Positions 7,719 to 19,504 of a stretch of 64,000 nt of DNA are shown one piece after another. The position numbers and the translations under genes were made by a program. Positions within the stretch are counted from its first letter, which is position 1, and each line of letters opens with the position of its first letter. The notes under the pieces are model-generated. The model did no database searches. It saw only the letters and a program-made list of their open reading frames with translations, and had not been told where the DNA came from. The DNA lies in the NCBI GenBank assembly GCA_038380435.1, contig JAWZYU010000011.1, positions 79,791,501-79,855,500 of the forward strand. The letters are read 5' to 3'. This stretch comes from Ryuthela nishihirai (taxonomy: Eukaryota; Arthropoda; Arachnida; Araneae; Heptathelidae).

Positions 7719-10700
7719 AGAGGTTCGAACCCCAATTTAGCAATACATTGACCATCATAGGGAACAAATTTGAACTCCGAGGTAGAGAGTAGGTTCGAAC
7801 CCAGAGAAGAGCTGGTTCCAACTCCAATTTAGCAATCAGATTGACCATCATAGAGAACCAGTTTGTGACCCAAGGTCACAAACTGGTTCTCTATGATGTT
7901 ATATATATAGGTTCGAACCCAAGAGAACGAGCTGGTTCGAACTCCAATTTAACAATGAGATTGACAATTCATAGGGAACAAGTTTGTGATCTGAGGTGGA
8001 GAGTAGGTTCGAACTCAAGAGAAGGAGCTAATTCGAACTCAAATTTAGCAATCAGATTGACCATCATAGGCAACAAGTTTGAGCTCCGAGGTAGAGAGTA
8101 GGTTCGAACCGAAGAGAAGGAGCTAATTCGAACTCCAATTTAGCAATCAGATTGACCATCATAGGCAACAAGTTTGAGCTCCGAGGTAGAGAGTAGGTTC
8201 GAACCGAAGAGAAGGAGCTAATTCGAACTCCAATTTATCAATCATATTGACCATCATAGGGAACAAGTTTGAACTCCGAGGTAGAGAGTAGGTTCGAACC
8301 CAAGAGAAGGAGCTGGTTCCAACTCCAATTTAACAATGAGATTCACCATCATAGGGAACAAGTTTGAGCTCCAAGATAGTTTAGAACCCAAGAGAAGGAG
8401 CTGGTTCCAACTCCAATTTAGCAATCACATTGACCATCATAGGCAACAAGTTTGAGCTCCGAGGTAGACAGTAGGTTCGAACCGAAGAGAAGGAGCTAAT
8501 TCGAACTCCAATTTAGCAATCAGATTGACCATCATAGGCAACAAGTTTGAGCTCCGAGGTAGAGAGTAGGTTCGAACCGAAGAGAAGGAGCTAATTCGAA
8601 CTCCAATTTAGCAATCAGATTGACCATCATAGGGAACAAGTTTGAGCTCCGAGTTAGAGAGTAGGTTCGAACCCAAGAGAAGGAGCTGGTTCCAACTCCA
8701 ATTTAACAATGAGATTGACCATCATAGGGAACAAGTTTGAGCTCCAAGGTAAAGATAGTTTAGAACCCAAGAGAAGGAGCTGGTTCCAACTCCAATTTAG
8801 CAATCACATTGACCATCATAGGGAACAATTTGAGCTCCAGGGTAGAGAGTAGGTTCGAACTCAAGAGAAGGAGCTGGTTCGAACTCCAATTTAACAATGA
8901 GATTGACTATCATAGGGAACAAGTTTGAGCTCCACGGTAGAGAGTAGGTTCGAACCCAAGAGAAGGAGCTAATTCGAACTCCAATTTAGCAATCAGATTG
9001 ACCATCATAAGGAACAAGTTTGAGCTCCAAGGTAGAGATTAGGTTCGAACCAAAGAGAAGGAGCTGGTTCGAACTCCAATTTAGCAATCAGATTGACCAT
9101 CATAGGGAACAAGTTTGAGCTCCGAGGTAGAGAGTAGGTTCGAACCCAAGAGAAGGAGCTGGTTCGAACCCCAATTTAGCAATCACATTGCCCATCATAG
9201 GGAACAAGTTTGAGCACCAAGGTAGAGAGTAGGTTCGAACCCAAGAGAAGGAGCTGGTCCCAACTCCAATTTAGCAATCACATTGACCATCATAGGGAAC
9301 AAGTTTGAGCTCCAAAGTAGAGAGTAGGTTCGAACCAAAGAGAAGGAGCTGGTTCGAACTCCAATTTAGCAATCAGATTGACCATCATAGGGAACAAGTT
9401 TGAGCCCCAGGGTAGAGAGTAGGTTCGAAATCAAGAGAACGAGCTGGTTAGAACTCAAGAGTAGGAGCTGGTTCGAACTCCAATTTAGCAATCAGATTGA
9501 CCATCATAGGGAACAAGTTTCAGCTCCGAGGTGGAGAGTAGGTTCGAACCCAAGAGAAGGAGGTGGTTCCAACTCCAATTTAGCAATCACTTTGCCCATC
9601 ATAGGGAACAAGTTTGAGCTCCAAGGTAGAGAGTAGGTTCGAACTCAAGAGAAGGAGCTGGTTCGAACTCCAATTTTGCAATCAGATTGACCATCATAGG
9701 GAACAAGTTTGAACTCCAAGGTAGAGAGTAGGTTCGAACCGAAGAGTAGGAGCTGGTTCGAACTCCAATTTAGCAATCAGATTGATCATCACAGGGAACA
9801 AGTTTGAGCTCCGAGGTAGAGAGTAGGTTCGAACCCAAGAGAAGGAGCTGGTTCGAACCCCAATTTAGCAATCACATTGCCCATCATAGGGAACAAGTTT
9901 GAGCTCCAAGGTAGAGAGTAGGTTCGAACCCAAGAGAAGGAGCTGGTTCCAACTCCAATTTAGCAATCACATTGACCATCATAGGGAACAAGTTTGAGCT
10001 CCAAATTAGAGAGTAGGTTCGAACCAAAGAGAAGGAGCTGGTTCGAACTCCAATTTAGCAATCAGATTGACCATCATAGGGAACAAGTTTGAGCTCCAAG
10101 GTAGAGAGTAGGTTCGAACTCAAGAGAAGGAGCTGGTTCGAACCCCAGTTTAGCAATCAGATTGACCATCATAGGAAATAAGTTTGAGCTCCACGCTACA
10201 GAGTAGGTTCGAACCCAAGAGAAGGAGCTAATTCGAACTCCAATTTAGCAATCAGATTGACCATCATAAGGAACAAGTTTGAGCTCCGAGGTAGAGAGTA
10301 CGTTCGAACCCAAGAGAAGGAGCTGGTTCGAACTCCAATTTAGCAATCAGATTGACCATCATAGGGAATCAGTTTGAGCTCCAAGGTAGAGAGTAGGTTC
10401 GAACCCAAGACAAGGAGCTGGTTCGAACTACAATTTAACAATCAGATTGACCATCATAGGGAATCAGTTTGAGCTCCAAGGTAGAGAGTAGGTTCGAACC
10501 CAAGACAAGGAGCTGGTTCGAACTACAATTTAACAATCAGATTGACCATCATAGGGATCAAGTTTGAGCTCCAAGGTAGCGAATAGGTTCGAATCAAAGA
10601 AAAGGAGCTGGTTCAAACTCCAATTTAGCAATTATATTGACCATCATAGGGAACAAGTTTTGGAGTACAAGGTAGAGAGTAGGTTCGAACCCAAGAGAAG

Positions 10701-13390
10701 GAGCTGGTTCGAACCCCAATTTAGCAATCACATTGACCATCATAGGGAACAAGTTTGAGCTCCAAGGTAGAGAGTAGGTTCGAACCCAAGAGAAGAAGCT
10801 GATTCCAACTCCAATTTAGCAATCACATTGACCATCATAAGGAACAAGTTTGAGCTCCAAGGTAGAGAGTAGGTTCGAACCAAAGAGAAGGAGCTGGTTC
10901 GAACTCCAATTTAGCAATCAGATTGACCATCATAGGGAACAAGTTTGAGCTCCAGGGTAGAGAGTAGGTTCGAACTCAAGAGAACGAGCTGGTTAGAACT
11001 CAAGAGAAGGAGCTGGTTCGAACTCCAATTTAGCAATCAGATTGACCATCATAGGGAACAAGTTTGAGCTCCAAGGTAGAGAGTAGGTTCGAACCCAAGA
11101 GAAGGAACTGGTTCGAACCCCAATTTAGCAATCACATTGCCCATCATAGGGAACAAGTTTGAGCTCCAAGGTAGAGGGTAGGTTCGAACCCAAGAGAAGA
11201 AGCTGATTCCAACTCCAATTTAGCAATCACATTGACCATCATAAGGAACAAGTTTGAGCTCCAAGGTAGAGAGTAGGTTCGAACCAAAGAGAAGGAGCTG
11301 GTTCGAACTCCAATTTAGCAATCAGATTGATCATCATAGGGAACAATTTGAGCTCCAGGGTAGAGAGTAGGTTCGAACTCAAGAGAAGGAGCTGGTTCCA
11401 ACTCTAATTTAACAATGAGATTGACCATCATAGGGAACAGGTTTGTGCTCCGAGATAGAGAGTAGGTTCGAACTCAAGAGAAGGAGCTGGTTCGAAATCC
11501 AATTTAACAATGAGATTGACCATCATAGGGAACAAGTTTGAGCTCCGAGGTGGAGAGTAGGTTCGAACCCAAGAGAAGGAGCTGGTTCGAACCCCAATAT
11601 AGCAATCACATTGCCCATCATAGGAAACAAGTTTGAGCTCCAGGGTAGAGAGTAGGTTCGAACTCAAGAGAAGGAGCTGGTTCGAACTCAAATTTAACAA
11701 TGAGATTGACCATCATAGGGAACAAGTTTGAGCTCCACGGTAGAGAGTAGGTTCGTACCCAAGAGAAGGAGCTAATTCGAACTCCAATTTAGCAAATCAG
11801 ATTGACCATCATAGGGAACAAGTTAGAGCTCCGAGGTAGAGAGTAGGTTCGAACCCAAGAAAAGGAGCTGGTTCGAACCCCAATTTAGCAATCACATTGC
11901 TCATCATAGGAAACAAGTTTGAGCTCCAAGGTAGAGAGTAGGTTCGAACCAAAGAGAAGGAGCTGGTTCCAACTCCAATTTAGCAATCAGATTGACCATC
12001 ATAGCGAACAAGTTTGAGCTCCAAGGTAGAGAGTAGGTTCGAACCAAAGAGAAGGAGCTGGTTCGAACTCCAATTTAGCAATCAGATTGACCATCTTAGG
12101 GAACAAGTTTGAGCTCCAGGGTAGAGAGTGGGTTCGAACTCAAGAGAAGGAGCTGGTTCGAAATCCAATTTAACAATGAGAGTGACCATCATAGGGAACA
12201 AGTTTGTGCTCCGAGATAGATAGTAGGTTCGAACTCAAGAGAAGGAGCTTCGAAATCCAATTTAACAATGAGATTGACCATCATAGGGAACAAGTTTGAG
12301 CTCCGAGGTGGAGAGAGGTTCGAACCCAAGAGAAGGAGCTGGTTGGGACTCCAATTTAGCAATCAGATTGACCATCATAGGGAACAAGTTTGAGCTCCAA
12401 GGTAGAGAGTAGGTTCGAACCAAAGAGAAGGAGCTGGTTCGAATTCCAATTTAGCAATCAGATTGACCATCATAGGGAACAAGTTTGAGCTCCAGGGTAG
12501 AGAGTAGGTTCGAACTCAAGAGAAGGAGCTGGTTCGAACTCCAATTTAACAATGAGATTGACCATCATAGGGAACAAGTTTGTGCTCCGAGATAGAGAGT
12601 AGGTTCGAACTCAAGAGAAGGAGCTGGATCGAACTGCAATTTAGCAATCAGATTCACCATCATAGGGAACCAGTTTGAAGTCCAAAATAGAGAGTAGGTT
12701 CGAACCAAAGAAAGGAGCTGGTTCGAACTCCAATTTAGCAATCATGTTGACCATCATAGGGAACAAGTTTGAAGTACAAGGTAGAGAGTAGGTTCGAACC
12801 CAAGAGAAGGAGCTGGTTCCAACTCCAATTTAACAATGAGATTGACCATCATAGGGAACAAGTTTGAGCTCCAAGATAAAGATAGTTTAGAACCCAAGAA
12901 AGGAGCTGGTTCGAACTGCAATTAACAATCAGATTGGCCATCAAATGGAACAAGTTTGAGCTCCAAGGTAGAGAGTAGGTTCGAACCCAAGAGAAGGAGC
13001 TGGTTCGAACTTCAATTTAACAATGAGATTGACCATCATAGGGACCAAATTTGTGCTCCAATGTAGAGGGTAGGTTCGAACCCAAGAGAAGGAGCTGGTT
13101 CGAAGTACAATTTAGGAATCAGATTGACCATCATAGGGAACAAGTTTGAACTCCAAGGTAAAGAGTAGGTCGAACCCAAGGGAAGGAGCTGGTTCGAACT
13201 CCAATTTAGCAATCAGATTGACCATCATAAGGAAAAGTTTGAGTTCCAATATAGAGAGTAGGTTCGAACCGAAGAGAAGGAGCTGATTCGAACTCCAATT
13301 TAGCAATCACGCTGGCCATCATAGGGTAAAAGTTTGAGCTCCAAGGTAGAGAGGTAGGTTGAACCCAAGAGAAGGAGCTGGTTTGAACTC
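7719..13390. repeat. 95-bp satellite array, about 60 units
   Basis: A unit of about 95 bp repeats head to tail for about 5.7 kb. Landmarks in order are gagaaggagctggttcgaac, tccaatttagcaatcagatt, gaccatcatagggaacaagt, ttgagctccaaggtagagag and taggttcgaaccc. Spacing is 95 bp where checked (accatcat at 9001 and 9096). Variants (ggttccaac, attcgaac, aatgagatt, aatcacattgccc) recur in blocks, indicating higher-order units. Each unit has two GGTTCGAAC motifs. Short open frames here are by-products of the repeat. Divergence is highest at both edges. Confidence 0.97.
7847..7897. repeat. perfect 24-bp foldback inside the satellite
   Basis: Arms 7847-7870 and 7874-7897 are exact reverse complements separated by CAA. 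One arm is normal satellite sequence (accatcatagagaaccag) and the other is its inverted copy, after which the array resumes. Confidence 0.92.
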
Positions 13391-13527
13391 CAACGTAGAG
13401 TTAGGTTCGAACTCCAATGTAAGGAGTAGCTTAAATTGTAATGTAAGGAAAAAACATACATTTTCAATCCCAACGTAGAGAAGATAGTAAAACTTCAACA
13501 TAAAGAGTAAGCTCGATAATTAATAGA
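13391..13527. repeat. right boundary repeat of the satellite array
   Basis: Direct copy of 6783-6913, with modest divergence (ggagtagcttaaattg, acttcaacataaagagtaag, ctcgataattaatag). Confidence 0.85.
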
Positions 13528-13615
13528 TCATCATATCCATTTGTACTCATCATCTGATCCCACTGCACAAAGAGATGTTTCAGTAAATAGCATTCTAAGC
13601 TGAAAACCTGATGTA

Positions 13616-13829
13616 CAGTCGCTCAAAAAAATATCCGAACACTATGGTTGATTACAGAAATCATAAAAAATATCTGGCAACGATTTTTTTAGAAATTAGC
13701 GACCTAGCAACCTTCGTGTCACGTGACACGAAGGTTGCCAGGTCGCTAATTTTAAAAAAAAACGTTGCCAGATATTTTTGCTGAATTCTGTAATCGACCA
13801 TAGCGTTCGGGTACTTTTTTCAGCGACTG
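13616..13829. mobile_element. palindromic MITE, full length
   Basis: TA on both sides, both termini present, apex tcgtgtcacgtgacacga, arms almost perfectly complementary. Confidence 0.92.
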
Positions 13830-14203
13830 TACATTAAAACGCAGCTCAGATGTAAAACAACCCAAACCAGATCGAATTATAAGTGGCCTAATCAGTGTCA
13901 TACTCAAATTTTTGGAACGGTGGAATGCGACTTACCAGGCGACGATTGAATTGCAAAAGAAATTGGCATGATACTTGAAATCTGCGCATGCTCGAAAACG
14001 AAAATTACGTGCCTTTTTTTTTTCAAAATTATTCGTTGTTGAATCTTGACTGGGAAGGTTTAACTCCTAAAACCGCCCCCGTAGATAGACCCATGGAGGT
14101 AACATGTATAAGGGACTAACAGCTCTTAAAAATTGAAAACTGCATCCCCTAAAAGGTGACTATAGACTTAGACAGTGGCCAAAACATTCAAATTTTCCAG
14201 TGG

Positions 14204-14589
14204 GTTGGGTTGTTTTACCTCTGAGCGGCACTTTTTTTTGCACACCATGGGCTAAATGGCCAGGTCACAAGGACCCCGAAGGCTCAAAGAAGGTTTGGGG
14301 AGGGGACCCACTGGAACAGCTGTTGGGAAACAGATGGTAGCCTCCCGTCAAGGCCATCCAGTGTGTTCTTTAACGTGCACAGGGTATGGCTCTCCCGCAC
14401 ATGGGGCCACGGCTTAACGTCCCATCCGACGGACGGCGGCCTTTCCAAGCCCATCGGTGTCCCCTACTGACCGTGGGCATGGCGGGGAGTTTTGCGGAGA
14501 TAAATCTCAACGATGACCCAGCTGGGACTCGAATCTGGGAACTACAGATTACGAGCTTGGCGCGCTACCGACTGAGCCACCCCCGCCCG
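14204..14589 (-). mobile_element. SINE-A (tRNA-Thr-like), full length
   Basis: Minus-strand copy from the tRNA-like head (ending ctgagccacccccgcccg on the plus strand) to the 3' end, gttgggttgttttacc. Flanked by 15-bp target duplications, caaattttccagtgg (14189-14203) and caaattttcaagtgg (14590-14604), which differ at one base. Open frames across it are incidental. Confidence 0.92.
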
Positions 14590-14604
14590 CAAATTTTCAA
14601 GTGG

Positions 14605-15410
14605 AATATTTCCACATAGCAAAAGGCAGATACTAATGATAAGTAATTGCCTATTGTATGTAGTTTCGAAAATCGTGTTTAGAAACCATCGTTTGAGTTA
14701 TTCATGTTGCTCTGTACGAAGAAAGAATTCAATTTCTCATTGATAACTATCTGGTGGTTAACATTTTCGATTTGTGCTCGAAATTATCTTGGAACCCTTG
14801 CGACTTGGCCAGAGTCACAGGATTGAGATGAAAAAAAAATACTCAAGGTTAAAACACCGCACTGTAACCAAATTCACATTTTTTTTTATCATTCTTAGAT
14901 TTTATTTATATTCTTAATTGATTCATCGTTTTAGCAGATTGAACACGACACCTATAAGAGTAAAGAAAATAGATCATTTAGAAAATTAACTAATATCAAA
15001 GTTTTTTAAGAGCTGAGCGTCACCTTTGGCTATGAACCAATTGAGCATTGCATCTGACACGAGCCAGCGTTCCTCGGATAGCGTGTCCAGATCTGAATGT
15101 CCGTGAAGCTCGTTTCAGAGATCTCGCGCTAATTCGACACACGCAAGTGCCTGCTATTTCTAAAACCGTTGCTAATGAATAAGAAATAGACATTATAGTG
15201 GCGTTCCTGTAGACCGAAGGATTTACATCGTTAAACAACGCCAAGCACTTTATCCTCGGTAACTCAAAAGTTGGCATCTTCCAGCTTTTATATCTCCACA
15301 TGAAATGGTGAAGCTTACCATTGTGATAAAAGATTATATCATTGGAGCTTTATCGAGATTTAAACTTTATTTTCCGTTATCGAACTTATTGCCCTTTTCT
15401 AAGATATACA
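14605..15410. other. intergenic, nothing recognised
   Basis: Unique-looking sequence. A 93-codon minus-strand frame (15020-15301) shows no domain I know and lies in a slightly GC-richer patch. Confidence 0.4.
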
Positions 15411-15943
15411 TTCGCTCAAAAAAGTGGGGCGGTGCTGGCTCAGTCGGTTGCCCGCCAGGCTCGTAATCTGCAGTTCCAAGGTTCGAGTCCCAGCTGGATC
15501 AGCGTTGAGATTTATCTCTGCTAAAACTCCCCGCCCTGCCCGTGGTCAGTAGGGGACACCGACGGGCTTGGAAAGGTCGCCGTCCGTTGGATGGGACGTT
15601 AAGCCGTGGCCCCGTGTGCTGGAGAGCCATACCCTGTGCACGTTAAAGAACACGCTGGATGGCCTTGACGGGAGGCTACTATCTGTTTCCCAACAGCTGT
15701 TCCAGTGGGTCCCCTCCCCCAACCTTCTCTGAGCCTTCGGGGCCCATGTGACCCGGCCATTTAGCCCATGGTGTGCAAAAAAGTGCCGCTCAAAGGCAAA
15801 ACAACCCAACCGCTCAAAAAAGTATCCGAACACTATGGTTGATTACAGAATTCAAAAAAAATATTTGGCAACGATTTTTTTAGAAATTAGTGATCTGGCA
15901 ACCTTCGTGTCACGTGACACGAAGGTTGCCAGATCACTAATTT
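15408..15943. mobile_element. palindromic MITE split by a SINE, right arm truncated
   Basis: The left terminus (tacattcgctcaaaaaagt) is interrupted by SINE-A at 15426 and resumes at 15811 with cgctcaaaaaagtatccgaa. The left arm and apex (gtgtcacgtgacac) follow. The right arm stops after gccagatcactaatttt. Confidence 0.88.
15426..15810 (+). mobile_element. SINE-A (tRNA-Thr-like), full-length reference copy
   Basis: A 385-bp SINE with perfect 13-bp target duplications, cgctcaaaaaagt (15413-15425 and 15811-15823). The head is tRNA-like: A box tggctcagtcgg, anticodon-loop-like ctcgtaatc (CGT, Thr-like), B box ggttcgagtccc. The body is unrelated to tRNA, and the tail reads gtgcaaaaaagtgccgctc then acaacccaac, with no poly(A). 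Pol III transcription from the internal A and B boxes is expected for such SINEs. It inserted into the left terminus of a MITE and is therefore younger than it. Confidence 0.95.
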
Positions 15944-16956
15944 TAGTAACAATAATACTAATTTCACTAATAACAGTGACTGCGTTATAACATCAATATT
16001 TTTTAAATGAATTTCGTTTGTGTTTTTTTAATTTTCTTTGACTATGCGTTATAATGCTAATATTTCTGAAGGGAATTTCACTTTTTTAAAATTTTCTCGA
16101 GCCATTTTAGCAACTTGTTTTAAAAATATTAACCTCTGCACAAAGATCATTATAGTACTAAGAATTATGATTGCATTCTTGGGCTCAGAAACTTTTATTA
16201 ATAATGCTTAATTTTATTCTGAATAATTCCTAGAAATTTGATGTAATTTCTTCAGTTAGGGACGTATCAAGGTGGGTGAAGGGTTCGCTTCCTTGAACGT
16301 GTCTACCAGGTTGAAATCCAAAAAAATGTCTTTGTATAATTTTAGCCTCATATTTTTTGCCCGACACTAAAAGTAAATATAAAGAAAATAACTATATTTT
16401 TTTTTCCATATAAAATGTTAATCTTTCCTGTCAAGTTGAATATGTTAGTAATTAGGAAACCATTCTTAAGTCTTATTCTCGGACTCGCCCCCCCCCCCCC
16501 AAAAAAAATAAAATAAATAAATTGTCACCCACCCACCCAAAACTAAATTTTTGGACCCCCCACGAAACTAAATTCTCGAACCCTCCGATACTTTTTTTTC
16601 ATGGACCCCCCCTCCCCCGAAAGGAAATCCTATTACCTTCCTGTCTTCAGTAGTTTCGATTGTGTGGCTTACATGCATTATTGGAATACATACTGTGACG
16701 TCACCCTGCTTATTCATAACTGGGTCTTCTAATCGCAATTTTTATTTCATTATTATTCTTAAACCATAATTTTTAAAAATCAGTAACAGAAAAAGCAACA
16801 ATTTTATTTACACATATGCATTTATTTCGTTATTAATAATTATTAATATTCATAAGTTTTCGTTTTAGAATTTTTAATTTTTTTATTTGTTTTTTAACAA
16901 GTGGATTGATTGAACTGATGCAAACCGCTGGAGGACGCTATTGCATATATATATAT
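15944..16956. other. intergenic with C-rich homopolymer stretches
   Basis: AT-rich sequence with C-rich tracts at about 16490-16500 and 16553-16617 (repeated ggacccccc) and a short (AT)n at about 16945. No gene seen. Confidence 0.5.
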
Positions 16957-18169
16957 ACCAAAGAGCCAAAACATTATGACCAGCACGTCTTTATGCAAAT
17001 CGAAGAAACTGCAGGAAACGACGGCGCGTGTGAAGGTCATGAAACAGTATAAATAACACCTGATACTGAGCTCTGTTAATCAGTGTTATTCTTGTTCTTC
17101 AGATGGGAAAGGCAGCGGACTTAAGCGAGTTTGACAAAGGCCAAATTGTAATGGCCAGACAGAGAATTTCCGAGACGCTAATGCTTGTGGGTTGCTCACT
17201 GTCAGCCGTGGTTAGTACCTTCAAAAAAGTGGTCCTGGGAGGGAAACACCACAAACTGTCAGCAAGGTGTGGGCAGACACAGCTCATCGATGCTGGAGAT
17301 GACGAAAGCTATCCCGTATGATATGAGCCAACAGAAGGGATACCGAGACACAACTCACCCATAATTTGAATGCTGGTGATGGGAGTAATGTGTCACAAGA
17401 CAGTACATCAAATCCTGATGAAAATGGGGCTACGTAGCCGCAGGCCACTCCGAGTACCCATGCAAGAGTTGAAGGATCTGCTTTCAACGGTGAACCTCGG
17501 GTCACCGTCGAAAACATTTACAATTGTCATGCGAGTATCAAAACTGGATCTTGAATGATTGGAAGAAGGTCGTCTAGTTCGATGAATCTCGTTTCCTGTT
17601 GCACCATATGGACAGCTGGGTACGAGTGCGTCGTTTACCTGGGGAAGTGTTGGCACCAGGATGCACCGTGGAATGAAAACAACCCGGTAGAGGAAATGTA
17701 ATGCTTTTGGGTAATGTTGTACTTAAACCCTGGGTCCAGTCATTCATGTGCAGGAAACAATGACGTCTACCACCTACTTAAACATCATTGCATACCAGAT
17801 ACATCCTTTCATGACGTATAGTTCTCTAGTAGTGCCTTCTTTCAGCAGGATAATGTACTATGCCAGACTGCCCAGATTGTTCGAGAATGGTTTACGGAAC
17901 ATGAGGAAGACTTCCAGGTTCCCCAGACATCAATCCAATCGAGCATCTTTGGTTCGTGTTGGAACAGCATATCCAAACTGCGGTGGTTCATCTACGTAAC
18001 TTACAAGAGTTAAAGGATCTGCTTGTAACGTGTTGGTACCAGATACCACAAGACACCTTAAGAAATCTTGTAGCGTCCATGCCTCGTCGTGTAAGAGCTG
18101 TTTTGGCGGCACGTGGAGGACCAACATCATATTAGGCAGGTGGTCATAATGTTTTGACTAGTCGGTGTA
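16957..18169 (+). pseudogene. Tc1-like transposon with dead transposase gene
   Basis: The ends gccaaaacattatgaccag (left) and ggtcataatgttttgactag (right) are imperfect inverted repeats. Between them lies a broken Tc1-type transposase frame from ATG at 17103: [20 protein letters not shown], then GLRSRRPLRVPMQE, SRFLLHH-x-DSWVRVRRLPGE, TYLNIIAYQIHPFM, FQQDNV and PRRVRAVLAARGGPT, spread over several frames. These match the N-terminal helix-turn-helix, the second catalytic block (FQQDN) and the C-terminus of Tc1 family proteins of about 340 residues. Frameshifts and stops break it. Short overlapping minus-strand frames are shadows. Confidence 0.88.
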
Positions 18170-18189
18170 TAATGAAAATGATGGCATAT

Positions 18190-19504
18190 TGTTACGACAG
18201 ATGAACGTTCTACAATGAATTTATAAAAAAAATCGTCATGGACGCTCGCATATACTTCAGCGTGATAATTACGTTACCAACGATATCGAAGACTTAATTG
18301 AAAGAATCTATATAATAAAAGATGTCTGTCTGTCTATGGCAGCCATAACTCATCGGAAAATCAACGTACATTCTCGAAATTTTCAGAGAATGTTTCTGGT
18401 TGTGGTCCGGATTGCAGTGCCAAATTTCAGGTCGAAAGTCTAAAAGGGGGGCTTGCTAGAAGCAAACATATTTACCATGCTATTCCTACGGGAAACAAGA
18501 ATCGCAGTCAAATTTACTGTTGCCATTTACTTCTCCCTAATTGTGAACGTAAAGTGTTCGTGTTCAAAATGTGATAAAATGTCGGGGGGGGGGGGTTACT
18601 CTTTAGTGCAGGAAACAGCAGAATATGCAGATTAAAAGTGATACACGAGCTGCCACAATTTGTGTAGAAACGAAGCCACGAACCAAGTGAGAACCTGATT
18701 TTTAAACCAATCACTGGGGCAGACGGGGGACACTGTGCAAGAAATTTGGACCATGCGGACGAATATCACGGGAGCCATAGGGCTGCAAAATCTGTGGTAA
18801 CGGAAATAAAAATCTCGATAGCTTACGCAGAAACTAGCCACGGGCTATGCCAGAGTTCGCTGACGTCGACAACGATCCAAGCCAACATCGGGCAAATTTC
18901 TTCCAGTTGAAAATCTGTGCTAAAGTGTCTTACAAAATTTACCTTTACTGCACCGAAAATAAGAATATACAGATTAAAAGTTACATCCGGGCAGGGCCGG
19001 TGACGTTCAGCTAGTATCGAATAAAGTTTTGTTATGAAGCACAGTTGTGATGCAAAAGAAAACGTAGTTAGTCTAAGTTTTAACACGATATTCCAAAGAA
19101 GAGATGTTTTATGTGGTGAGTGCGCGGAGGGTTAAAAGAGTTGATTATTGTAGAATTTTGTTAGTAAAACTAATAAGAAAAGACAAAGTATTGTTTACGA
19201 TGAAGTGAAGGTTATACAAGAGACATGGCAATCAAAATGAAGAAGTAATTTAGTCGAGTAGACAGAGCTGGTCTTAACTTTTCTGTAAGAAAAGTTCATC
19301 ACTTGGTGTATAATTGCATTTAGTTGTTTGTAAGGTTCACATTATTCACATATATGATAAGCACTGGTTGAATTTAATTTGTATAAATGATTTCATCCAT
19401 ACTTTTGTAATAAATTACATTGTTTTAGAATTATTATTCTTATATACTATTTATTTGAACTTACGCTCAGTCTCATCCATTTAATCCATTTTAATTTGTA
19501 TACA
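18190..19504 (+). mobile_element. gypsy-type solo LTR, split by an insertion
   Basis: Starts tgttacgacagatgaacgtt and ends near cgctcagtctcatcc, then gtataca. Both ends match the 3' LTR at 50655-51111 (tgttacaacagatgaacgtg; cgctcagtgctcatt), as do the internal tggtgagtgcgcgg and ttgtaataaattac. No internal gag or pol region adjoins it. Without the 708-bp insertion the LTR is about 607 bp, longer than and diverged from the other copy. Confidence 0.8.
18307..19014 (+). mobile_element. non-autonomous Helitron-like insertion
   Basis: Begins TCTATATAATAAAAGATGTC and ends CTAG, with A on the left (18306) and T on the right (19015). The TC...CTRR ends, insertion between A and T, and the absence of inverted repeats or target duplication fit Helitrons. 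A short GC stem (ccgg-gcaggg-ccgg) lies about 10 bp before the 3' end, as is usual. No Rep/helicase frame is present, so it would depend on another element. It contains a G10 tract near 18585. Confidence 0.7.

Noticed and set aside
7719..13390. Possible CRISPR-like array
   Set aside because: Units are contiguous with no unique spacers, and the context is eukaryotic, so this is a satellite.
7841..13501. Open frames of 60-90 codons inside the 95-bp satellite
   Set aside because: They repeat with the satellite unit, occur in several frames and on both strands, and show no domain.
15436..15510. tRNA-like sequences with A and B boxes (also at 46348, 53886 and others)
   Set aside because: Each is the head of a longer repeated SINE with its own body and tail, and stems are imperfect, so none is called a tRNA gene.
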